From an uncultured Lachnospiraceae bacterium (GTDB lineage: Bacteria > Bacillota > Clostridia > Lachnospirales > Lachnospiraceae), in NCBI GenBank assembly GCA_910578605.1, contig CAJTQG010000053.1:1-19408 (forward strand): a stretch of DNA of 19,408 nucleotides, in the 5' to 3' direction. A program made the position numbers and the translations under genes. The notes beneath the pieces were generated by a model. The model saw only the letters and a program-made list of their open reading frames with translations, made no database searches and had not been told where the DNA came from. Position 1 is the first letter of the stretch. Every line of letters begins with the position of its first letter. Below, in pieces: positions 12,649 through 19,408 of this stretch.

Positions 12649-15616
12649 GGAGGCGGGGAAAATAGCGTTAAACCTTGGAATTGATATGTCCACCATTCGC
12701 AGGGAAATCATGGGAGCTACAAATGATATAAAAGAACAAATGACAAGTGCATTTTCTGGTGTGGGGAAAACGATAGGCGCTGCATTAAGTGTGGGCGCCG
12801 TTACCCTATTTGGAAAATCGTGCATAGATTTAGGCTCCGATTTGTCAGAAGTGCAGAATGTAGTGGATACCGCATTTAAAAGCATGAGCAGTTATGTAGA
12901 CAGCTTTGCGAAAGATGCCATGGAAAATTTTGGATTGTCCGAGACAGTGGCAAAACAGTATATAGGCACAATTGGCGCAATGAATAATGCTTTTGGCTTT
13001 ACGGAAAAAGCAAGCTTGGAGATGGCAAAGGCAGTAACCGGCTTAACAGGTGATGTGGCATCTTTCTATAACCTAGGCTCGGATGAGGCTTTTACGAAGC
13101 TGAAATCTATCTGGACAGGTGAGACAGAAACGCTGAAGGACCTTGGTGTGGTAATGACTCAGACAGCGTTAGACCAGTATGCGCTTAACAATGGATTTGG
13201 AAAAACCACTGCTAAGATGACGGAGCAGGAAAAGGTAATGCTCCGGTTCCAGTACGTGACAAGTGCATTATCGGATGCCAGTGGAGATTTTATTAAAACA
13301 CAGGATGGATGGGCGAACCAGACAAGAGTACTGCAACTGCAGATGGAAAGCTTTAAAGCAACTATCGGTCAAGGTCTTATCAATCTGTTTACTCCATTAC
13401 TGCAGATGCTAAATCAACTTGCATTAAAAGCAAGTGAGGCGGCAGCAGTATTTAGGGATTTCACGGAAGTTATTACAGGCAGTAAGGCATCTGGCGGGGG
13501 CGGGGAGACAGCCAAAGCAATGCAGGCGATTACAAAGTCCGCACAGGATGCGACAAAAAGTGTGGAAAGTACAGAAACATCGTTGGCATCCTTCGATAAG
13601 ATGACGAAGCTTAGCAATTCTAAAGGAGACAGCAATAGTACAGATGCAGATGCTAATAAAGCAAATCCTATAGATAACAAGGGGATTGCCGATAGTACTA
13701 AGTCCATTGGCAATCTGCAAAAAGAGTTGTCAAAAATAAAAAAGAAAATAAAAGGCATATACAATCTCACGAAAAAGGGATTTCTTATATCTTTTAAATC
13801 GGATGGATTACAAAAAATACCAGAATATATTCAAGGGATAGGCAGCAGTATAAAAGGAATTTTCACGGACAAGGAAGTACAAAGCGCAATTGGAAATTTT
13901 GCAGATACCTATTTGTATAATCTGGGAAGGATGGCAGGCTCAGCGAGCAGCATAGGCTTATCCGTGGGCACCATGTTTTTAGGAGGAATTCAAACATACT
14001 TATCTCAAAATAGCAGTAGAGTCAAAGATTATATTATAAAAATGCTGAGTATTGGTGGGGAAATCTCAACGATAAAAGCAGATTTTATGGATGCTATGGC
14101 AGATATTTTTACGGTATTTGAAGGTCCTGAGGCAAAGCAGATTGTAGCGGATTGCATCGCTATTTTCAACGAGGCTTTTTTTGGTGTAACAGAATTGGCG
14201 GGGAAGTTAGGCAGAGATATATTAGATTTAATGACTGCACCAATTGTAAAAAATAAGGGAAAAATCAAAAAAGCACTGGAAAAAACATTATCACCTGTTA
14301 GCAGTATAACAGGCACAATTAAAAATGCATTTACAGATGTATCGAATATCTTAAATGATACCTATGATAATCACATTAAGCCAATGCTTGATAATTTCAA
14401 AAATGGGTTTAGTGAAATCGCAGGAGTAATCTTAGATAATTACAATACACATTTCGCACCTGTTCTCAATTCTTTGGCGGAAGAATTTAAAAAATTATAC
14501 AGTGAAGGTATCCGTCCGCTAATAGAAAAAGTCAGTGACTTATTTGGTGGCACTGCTGATATGATATCAGAGTTGTGGAAAAATATTCTGCAGCCGGCTT
14601 TTGAATGGATAATAAATACCTTATCTCCAATTTTAAGCAGTACTATAAAGGTTATATTTACAGAATTTAGAAAAGTACTGACCGGAACTATGAAGATTGT
14701 AGGAAGTGTTTTAGACATCTTCAAAGGATTTATTAAGTTTTTCACAGGTGTATTTAGCGGTGATTGGAAAAAAGCTTGGGAAGGCATAAAAGAAGTACTT
14801 TCTGGCAGTATCAATGCCATTAAAAATATCGTAAAAACAGGTATAAGCGTTATAAAAGGTCGCTTTGAATTCCTGCTGGCAGTTATTAAGAGCATATTCT
14901 CCGGCATAGGAGGCTGGTTTAAAAATATCTTTACAAAAGCCTGGGAAGGCATAAAAACCGCATGGAGCGGTACAAAAGGATTCTTTTCTGGTATCTGGTC
15001 CGGCATAAAGAGTGCATTTTCCAATGTAGCAGGCTGGTTTAAGGATGTATTTAAAACGGCATGGCAAGGCGTAAAAGATGTATTCAGTACAGGAGGAAAG
15101 ATTTTTGACGGTATCAAGGAAGGAATTGCGGATGTATTTAAAACGGTAGTAAACGGCTTAATTGGAGGCATTAACAAGGTCATATCCGTACCATTTAATG
15201 CAATTAACAAAATGCTAAATGATATTAGAAATGTCGGTGTAGGCGGCGTGAAGCCTTTCAAAGGATTATGGGATGAAAACCCGTTAGATGTACCGCAAAT
15301 ACCAAAGCTGGCACAGGGCGGTTATGTCAAGGCGAATACTCCACAGCTGGCTATGATTGGTGATAATCGGCATCAGGGTGAAATTGTATCACCGGAAGGC
15401 AAGCTGCAGGAAATGATAAATAAAGCAAAAAGCATGGACAGTGCAGCTCTTGACATGATACTGGAGTATTTGCAATTGATTTATGAGAAGGACACAACAA
15501 CTTATGTGTATTTAAAAGGAGAAATGGAAGAGCTTTTTACAGCATTTCAAAGAAAAGCAAGGGAATACACGGTCAGAACAAAAAAAGCAGCGTTTCCAGG
15601 TCCTAAACAACCATAA
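12635..15616 (+). CDS. Tape measure protein
   Basis: At 993 residues this is the longest gene, the protein that sets tail length and is ejected with the DNA. I use TTG 12635, 8 bases after AGGAGG; GTG 12605 is in frame but lacks a ribosome binding site. The N-terminal third is typical: LGSDLSEVQNVVDTAFKSMS, then NFGLSETVAKQYIGTIGAMN, a segment SIWTGETETLKDLGVVMTQT and GWANQTRVLQLQMESFKATI. A Ser/Asp/Asn-rich linker follows (about 320-365). The middle is long and helical. Residues about 755-830 hold Trp/Phe-rich 40-residue repeats (GWFKN at 760, GWFKD at 800). Near the end is KLAQGGYVKANTPQLAMIGD followed by NRHQGEIVSPEGK, a common conserved end region. No lysozyme or peptidase motif is seen. 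It starts in the repeated cassette. Confidence 0.9.
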   Translation: MGEATEAGKIALNLGIDMSTIRREIMGATNDIKEQMTSAFSGVGKTIGAALSVGAVTLFGKSCIDLGSDLSEVQNVVDTAFKSMSSYVDSFAKDAMENFGLSETVAKQYIGTIGAMNNAFGFTEKASLEMAKAVTGLTGDVASFYNLGSDEAFTKLKSIWTGETETLKDLGVVMTQTALDQYALNNGFGKTTAKMTEQEKVMLRFQYVTSALSDASGDFIKTQDGWANQTRVLQLQMESFKATIGQGLINLFTPLLQMLNQLALKASEAAAVFRDFTEVITGSKASGGGGETAKAMQAITKSAQDATKSVESTETSLASFDKMTKLSNSKGDSNSTDADANKANPIDNKGIADSTKSIGNLQKELSKIKKKIKGIYNLTKKGFLISFKSDGLQKIPEYIQGIGSSIKGIFTDKEVQSAIGNFADTYLYNLGRMAGSASSIGLSVGTMFLGGIQTYLSQNSSRVKDYIIKMLSIGGEISTIKADFMDAMADIFTVFEGPEAKQIVADCIAIFNEAFFGVTELAGKLGRDILDLMTAPIVKNKGKIKKALEKTLSPVSSITGTIKNAFTDVSNILNDTYDNHIKPMLDNFKNGFSEIAGVILDNYNTHFAPVLNSLAEEFKKLYSEGIRPLIEKVSDLFGGTADMISELWKNILQPAFEWIINTLSPILSSTIKVIFTEFRKVLTGTMKIVGSVLDIFKGFIKFFTGVFSGDWKKAWEGIKEVLSGSINAIKNIVKTGISVIKGRFEFLLAVIKSIFSGIGGWFKNIFTKAWEGIKTAWSGTKGFFSGIWSGIKSAFSNVAGWFKDVFKTAWQGVKDVFSTGGKIFDGIKEGIADVFKTVVNGLIGGINKVISVPFNAINKMLNDIRNVGVGGVKPFKGLWDENPLDVPQIPKLAQGGYVKANTPQLAMIGDNRHQGEIVSPEGKLQEMINKAKSMDSAALDMILEYLQLIYEKDTTTYVYLKGEMEELFTAFQRKAREYTVRTKKAAFPGPKQP
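14909..15069 (+). repeat. 40-residue imperfect repeat within the tape measure gene
   Basis: AGGCTGGTTTAA occurs at 14911 and again at 15031, exactly 120 bases (40 codons) apart. The surrounding codons give GWFKNIFTKAWEGIK and GWFKDVFKTAWQGVK. The intervening sequence contains similar Trp/Phe/Ser pieces (SGTKGFFSGIWSGIK). Tape measure genes often change length by gain or loss of such units. Confidence 0.65.
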
Positions 15617-15628
15617 GGAAGCGCTGCT
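15586..15628 (+). repeat. Hairpin across the tape measure stop codon
   Basis: AGCAGCGTTTCC (15586-15597) pairs with GGAAGCGCTGCT (15617-15628) over 12 positions with one G-U pair; the loop is 19 bases and ends in the stop TAA (15614-15616). A true T run is missing (GCTTCTTG follows), so an RNA-level role in translation or stability is more likely than termination. Confidence 0.45.
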
Positions 15629-15650
15629 GCTTCTTGAAAGAAAAGGAGAG

Positions 15651-16028
15651 ATGACATTGATTTTAAAAATAAACAATGTGGTGATGCCATCTCCAATAGA
15701 AGATGGATTCACTTATACGGAAGAGAAAATATGGAGTGAAAATGCAGGGAGGAATAATAAAGGTAACGCCATTGGAACTATACTGGCTATCAAAAAGACA
15801 ATAGATATACAATTCCCCATTTTAGACCATAAAACCATTGATAAAATCAATAATGAAGTCAGTAATCAAAATAAGCCATTTGTACCAGTATTTTACGATT
15901 CCGAATTAAATGATGGACTGAAATTTAATGGAAAATGCTATTTTAATTCTGTGGCAGTTCCCGTTAAAGGGTTTCGGAATGGAAAATCCATAGTAAAAGG
16001 CTATAAAATACAGGGAATACAACAATAG
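15651..16028 (+). CDS. Small tail protein after the tape measure (DUF6711-like)
   Basis: The 125-residue product starts after AAAGGAG, 22 bases past the tape measure hairpin. It is beta-rich: LILKINNVVMPSPIEDGFTY, NAGRNNKGNAIGTILAIKKT, QNKPFVPVFYDSELNDGLKF, then a final segment with NSVAVPVKGFRNG and YKIQGIQQ. The motif NAGRNNKGN after an N-terminal INNVVMPSP fits small proteins, recalled as DUF6711, encoded between tape measure and hub genes. By position it could act as the distal tail ring, but it is shorter than usual Dit proteins. Role is inferred from gene order only. Confidence 0.6.
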   Translation: MTLILKINNVVMPSPIEDGFTYTEEKIWSENAGRNNKGNAIGTILAIKKTIDIQFPILDHKTIDKINNEVSNQNKPFVPVFYDSELNDGLKFNGKCYFNSVAVPVKGFRNGKSIVKGYKIQGIQQ

Positions 16029-16041
16029 ATGGGAGGACAAA

Positions 16042-17994
16042 ATGATACAGCTTGATGAAAACTATCAAGAATTTTTAAAAGGCACCAGCGTCCGGTATGA
16101 GATGTATGTAAAAGAGATGGCCAGTGGCAGCAGGACAGATATAAATAATTACAAATCGGTGCATCAATTTTCAGAGAGCAACACCATTTCTATTGGATTT
16201 TTTGGGATGGGAACATGCGAATTTGAAATAGAGAAAAATACACTGACAGAGGGCGCCTTTATCCAGATTATAGCGTCAACGCCGGATTATCCAAGAATCA
16301 GCAGACCGGCAGGGGAAGCTCCTCTTTTTGGGGGAATAGAGACCGATAGTCCATTTTATGAATTGTATGCAGCAGCAAAAGACAAAGCGGAGGAGCTGGG
16401 AGTAATTCCTGTTTTCTCCGATAACACAACCTATGAATTGATTGATTCTAATAGTTTAAAACTTATCTGCACTGATGTGCAGATCACTCCAACAGTTTAC
16501 TGGGAGGATATATACCATGCAGGAACCCTTTATCACAGAGCATTGAGAGTGAGATGGGAGGAATTGCCAGGTTCATACATAACAACGATATCGGTTCAAA
16601 AACTAAATGGACAGATTACTATAAACACTTTGCGGGAAAAACATCTGGAAAGTACAGATTATATAGCTACCCAGATAATTCAAAATCCAGATGAATCCTA
16701 TCTTTCAGGAAGATCCGTTAATATGTACACCAATTTCTATTTTGAAGATATATATATAGATACCTCGGATAATCCATATGAGGAGTTTCCTGTATTCACA
16801 GGATTTGTAAAAAAGATTGAAAAACAGCAGGGCTTATTCAAAATTTACTGTAATGATTCTTCAGACATATTAGACATGCCGTTGTCACAGGAAGAAATGT
16901 CAAAAATAGGAGGTCAGCCAAGGTCATATAATTACGTATTAAATGCGCTTATGAATGAATATATAAGCACCTGGATATCGTATGAAGCAGAGTATCCAGA
17001 ATTATTTGATAATGTAATACGGTTCTATGTAAAACCAGCGGCAACCAGGCGGCAAATTATAGCAGATATATGCTCTCAGGTAGGCGCTAATGCTTTTATC
17101 AATTACAATGGGGAGCTGGTGATAAAGTGGTATGACAAACATTACAATCCAGAAGAAACGGACTATATGAGAAAGTATGAAATCAATGAGGATTCCATAT
17201 ATGACAATGGATTTGTAGTAGGTCCCTATACAGGAATTTTTGTGTTCAACACTATCAATTTCATCAACCAGTATGTGGAAAGCGAAAATCCTACGACCAT
17301 AAGCTTCACAAATGACTATTCCCGTAAAATAAACAGTATTACAAATATATATTTTAAAACAATGCTGTACGGATTTGGAAAAGAGTATTGTAAAAAAATA
17401 TTTGACAAGCTGAAAAATACTTATGGTGAAAATGGGCAGGTAAGGATGGTTGGAAATTTTACTTATGAACTGGGAGACGCCGTTGTAGTGACTATATTGG
17501 ATGAAGGAGAGTTCCGAAGCGGATATTTTTTAATCAGTCAAATACAACATGAATGTGATGGTGGACTGATTACTCAAATAAACAGTTACGCCTATCCAGA
17601 AAATACAAATGTTGCTTTGGATGCAAATAGTCCTGAAGCGTCTGGGAGTCAAACAGGGCAAGGTGGAGCAGATATTTCCGCTTTGCAAACGCAGGTTGCA
17701 GAGTTAAGCAGTAAGGCAGTGCAAAGTATAACTTTAAACGGTGAGGAATTAAAAAGTGGCATAAAAGCAATGATACCGATTGCGTCGGATGTATCAGACG
17801 GGGCTATTACAAAAGAACTTTATAAAGAATGGGATAGCGAGATAGAGCCAGAACAGATTGACCAGTGGTTTGGCCAGCCCATTGCAACGGGAGTGGGAAT
17901 TGATATTTTAGGCAATTATGTAAAACCAGTATATTCAGAAATTTTACTAACAAATGCAATAATAGGAGGTGAATCGGATGCTGCAGATATATGA
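16042..17994 (+). CDS. Tail hub / baseplate protein (Tal-like)
   Basis: At 650 residues and placed after the distal tail gene, this is the likely tail-tip hub or tail-associated adhesin. The first 120 residues (YEMYVKEMASGSRTDINNYK, GFFGMGTCEFEIEKNTLTEG) read as a beta-rich hub ring domain. The middle (about 240-500) includes FTGFVKKIEKQQGLFKIYCN, RRQIIADICSQVGANAFINY and YELGDAVVVTILDEGEFRSG, then GYFLISQIQHECDGGLITQI, as in gp27/Prophage_tail-like hub domains. After about residue 525 lies a Ser/Gly/Ala linker and a short coiled coil (ISALQTQVAELSSKAV). No lytic enzyme motif is seen. The ribosome binding site is GGGAGGA. Its stop overlaps the start of the next gene. Confidence 0.75.
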   Translation: MIQLDENYQEFLKGTSVRYEMYVKEMASGSRTDINNYKSVHQFSESNTISIGFFGMGTCEFEIEKNTLTEGAFIQIIASTPDYPRISRPAGEAPLFGGIETDSPFYELYAAAKDKAEELGVIPVFSDNTTYELIDSNSLKLICTDVQITPTVYWEDIYHAGTLYHRALRVRWEELPGSYITTISVQKLNGQITINTLREKHLESTDYIATQIIQNPDESYLSGRSVNMYTNFYFEDIYIDTSDNPYEEFPVFTGFVKKIEKQQGLFKIYCNDSSDILDMPLSQEEMSKIGGQPRSYNYVLNALMNEYISTWISYEAEYPELFDNVIRFYVKPAATRRQIIADICSQVGANAFINYNGELVIKWYDKHYNPEETDYMRKYEINEDSIYDNGFVVGPYTGIFVFNTINFINQYVESENPTTISFTNDYSRKINSITNIYFKTMLYGFGKEYCKKIFDKLKNTYGENGQVRMVGNFTYELGDAVVVTILDEGEFRSGYFLISQIQHECDGGLITQINSYAYPENTNVALDANSPEASGSQTGQGGADISALQTQVAELSSKAVQSITLNGEELKSGIKAMIPIASDVSDGAITKELYKEWDSEIEPEQIDQWFGQPIATGVGIDILGNYVKPVYSEILLTNAIIGGESDAADI

Positions 17995-18613
17995 TTTAGG
18001 AAGTGTGGCGATAAACGTATCCTCATCAAGCAAGATGGCTTCAATATACATAGATAAGCTGCATGAGCTGGGCTTATGTCAGGCGTATGACAGTTCCAAC
18101 TTTGTATTTAATTCAAACAATATTACAGGAACACAGGAAATTCAATTTAAAGATAATGTAAAAGTAGAATTATTATTTTTTATTCCATCCAGCAGCACAA
18201 GTTATCCAGAATACACAAGTAACACAAAAAGGGTGTTGTTTGTGGATGAGGAGAATCATTTTATTTTGTGCACCACTGCCGCCGCCTCATTTTTAAATAC
18301 AAAAACAAATGAAAACATGCAATACTACATACATGCTTTATGTGGTGATGACTGGTACGGGAAAAATATAGTATATATGACGAACCAGAGTACAAGCTCC
18401 CAGGCACATTTTAACATTCCTACAGTTGTCTTGACAAATAATCTGGATGATAAATTCACTTTATATCCATTATACATGGTGCCAGAAAAAGCAGTGTTGA
18501 AAAATTTATACTTTTCACCAGACAAAACATATCCGGTAGGTACAGTTATGACGGACAGCGCTGGTAATCAATTTGCTTCGTTAGTGCCTAGATTTTTCTA
18601 TAAAATGAATTAA
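17978..18613 (+). CDS. Baseplate/tail protein of unknown family
   Basis: I begin at ATG 17978, 6 bases after AGGAGGTG (17964-17971); GTG 17969 lies inside that site. The 211-residue product overlaps the hub gene by 17 bases. It has a helical start (SSSSKMASIYIDKLHELGLC) followed by beta-rich sequence: NNITGTQEIQFKDNVKVELL, TKRVLFVDEENHFILCTTAA, NENMQYYIHALCGDDWYGKN, and a C-terminal KTYPVGTVMTDSAGNQFASL. No motif is recognised. Its place between hub and fibre points to a baseplate or receptor-binding accessory part. Function cannot be given. Confidence 0.65.
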   Translation: MLQIYDLGSVAINVSSSSKMASIYIDKLHELGLCQAYDSSNFVFNSNNITGTQEIQFKDNVKVELLFFIPSSSTSYPEYTSNTKRVLFVDEENHFILCTTAAASFLNTKTNENMQYYIHALCGDDWYGKNIVYMTNQSTSSQAHFNIPTVVLTNNLDDKFTLYPLYMVPEKAVLKNLYFSPDKTYPVGTVMTDSAGNQFASLVPRFFYKMN

Positions 18614-18633
18614 AAAGGGAGGAGCAGAGAAGA

Positions 18634-19408
18634 ATGTCAAATTTAAAAGAAGATGGAGTAAAACGATTGATCGAGCATGTGAAGGTCCTATATATAGAAA
18701 TAATAAAAAAATTAAACAATCTTGTAATTCCCACAAAAGTATCACAGCTGGAAAATGATAAAAATTATAAAAGTACAGATACATGGAAGGCCAATACGAA
18801 GGAAAGCGATGGATATGTCACAAAAGGCTCTGGACAGGAAAATAAAATATGGAAAACCGACAATGAAGGCAATCCAGGATGGCGGGATGAAAGTGCATTT
18901 GAGGTAACAGGTGTAAAAGGAAATGCTGAATCCGCCTATCGCAAGGGGGATGTCAATATCACAAAAGATAATATCGGACTTGGAAATGTAGATAATACAT
19001 CCGATTCCAATAAAAACGTTGCCAGTGCAGATAAATTGAATCTGCCCAGGGTAACCAAAAATGCTTCCTATCAGCCTGGAATGCATAGACTTGTATTTGA
19101 GGAATTTTCCAAAGAAAGCACAAATATTCCCTCTGCCAACTGGTATCATATTTTCACAGGACAAGGAGCAGATGCAAACTACAATACACAGCTAGCCCTT
19201 GGAATGTCAACAGAAGATATATGCTATAGAAATAGGACTGGCGGGGTATGGGGAAATTGGTTAAAGCTAATGCACAGCGGAAATATCGGAAACTATGCTA
19301 TGCCCAAATCCGGCGGCACATTCACAGGTGCCGTAGGTATTGGAGGAAAAGTGAAACTATGGACTGATGGAGAAGGGGGTAATATTCAAATAAATTCCAC
19401 TGATAGTT
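18634..19408 (+). CDS. Tail fibre / receptor-binding protein, partial at window end
   Basis: The frame opens at ATG 18634 after GGGAGGAG (18617-18624) and stays open through the window end, showing 258 residues. An N-terminal helix (EDGVKRLIEHVKVLYIEIIK) is followed by VIPTKVSQLENDKNY, a frequent phage fibre start. Then come KGNAESAYRKGDVNITKDNI and GLGNVDNTSDSNKNVASADK, the classic fibre repeat. NIPSANWYHIFTGQGADANY to GVWGNWLKLMHSGNIG looks like a pyocin-knob domain, a receptor-contact fold. Last seen is GGTFTGAVGIGGKVKLW, usual before a fibre shaft or tip. The C-terminal tip, the part that decides host range, lies outside the window. Confidence 0.82.
   Translation, partial: MSNLKEDGVKRLIEHVKVLYIEIIKKLNNLVIPTKVSQLENDKNYKSTDTWKANTKESDGYVTKGSGQENKIWKTDNEGNPGWRDESAFEVTGVKGNAESAYRKGDVNITKDNIGLGNVDNTSDSNKNVASADKLNLPRVTKNASYQPGMHRLVFEEFSKESTNIPSANWYHIFTGQGADANYNTQLALGMSTEDICYRNRTGGVWGNWLKLMHSGNIGNYAMPKSGGTFTGAVGIGGKVKLWTDGEGGNIQINSTDS

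Noticed and set aside
14440..15261. 273-residue frame on the - strand opposite the tape measure gene
   Set aside because: Composition mirrors the repeats of the + strand gene, there is no start signal, and the + frame is clearly a tape measure protein.
18742..19164. 140-residue frame on the - strand within the fibre gene
   Set aside because: The + strand frame carries typical fibre and knob motifs and stays open to the window end; the reverse frame shows only shadow composition.

Overview
The window looks like the late (packaging, head and tail) region of a siphovirus-type phage or prophage of a low-GC Gram-positive host, most likely a gut Clostridia member. The reasons are strong AGGAGG-type ribosome binding sites, AT-rich codon use, frequent TTG starts, and the gene families seen: Terminase_2 small subunit, Gp20-type scaffold, Minor_capsid_1/2/3-like set, Gp15-like tail chaperone. 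Nearly everything reads on the + strand. No integrase, attachment site, lysis gene, tRNA or CRISPR array is visible, so prophage versus free phage cannot be decided here. Family names are recalled from sequence patterns; no search was run.

Layout. 39-1067 is an AT-rich gene for a HTH + GHKL ATPase + STAS-like (DUF4325) protein, outside the structural programme. 1119-1264 holds a near-consensus promoter, an inverted repeat, a short-range terminator and three spaced AT-rich repeats just ahead of the small terminase gene. 1293-6675 encodes small terminase, large terminase, portal and a MuF/Phage_min_cap2-type minor head protein. 6686-7384 has three small genes, the last YjcQ-like. 7481-9763 has a small protein, scaffold, major capsid and an accessory protein. 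9765-11339 has connector, head closure and tail completion genes. 11343-15616 has the tail tube, two overlapping tail chaperone genes and the tape measure. 15651 to the end has the distal tail, baseplate/hub and a tail fibre that runs off the window.

Four things make the window unusual. (1) The minor head gene is split by a 286-nt ORF-less group I intron (5763-6048) whose P1, P10, P3-P9 helices can be drawn from the sequence; splicing restores a conserved HPNCR motif. (2) The large terminase frame is broken by a TAA at 1922-1924, inside the P-loop segment and flanked by identical ACA codons. (3) The two tail chaperone frames overlap at a CCC-TAA shifty stop suited to +1 frameshifting. (4) A near-identical 62-nt cassette with a conserved hairpin and a TTG start occurs upstream of two unrelated genes 5.15 kb apart (7433 and 12585).

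The C-terminal part of the minor head protein and the small acidic gene after it share a sharp drop in G+C and look like an exchangeable module, possibly effector plus immunity partner; that part is inference.
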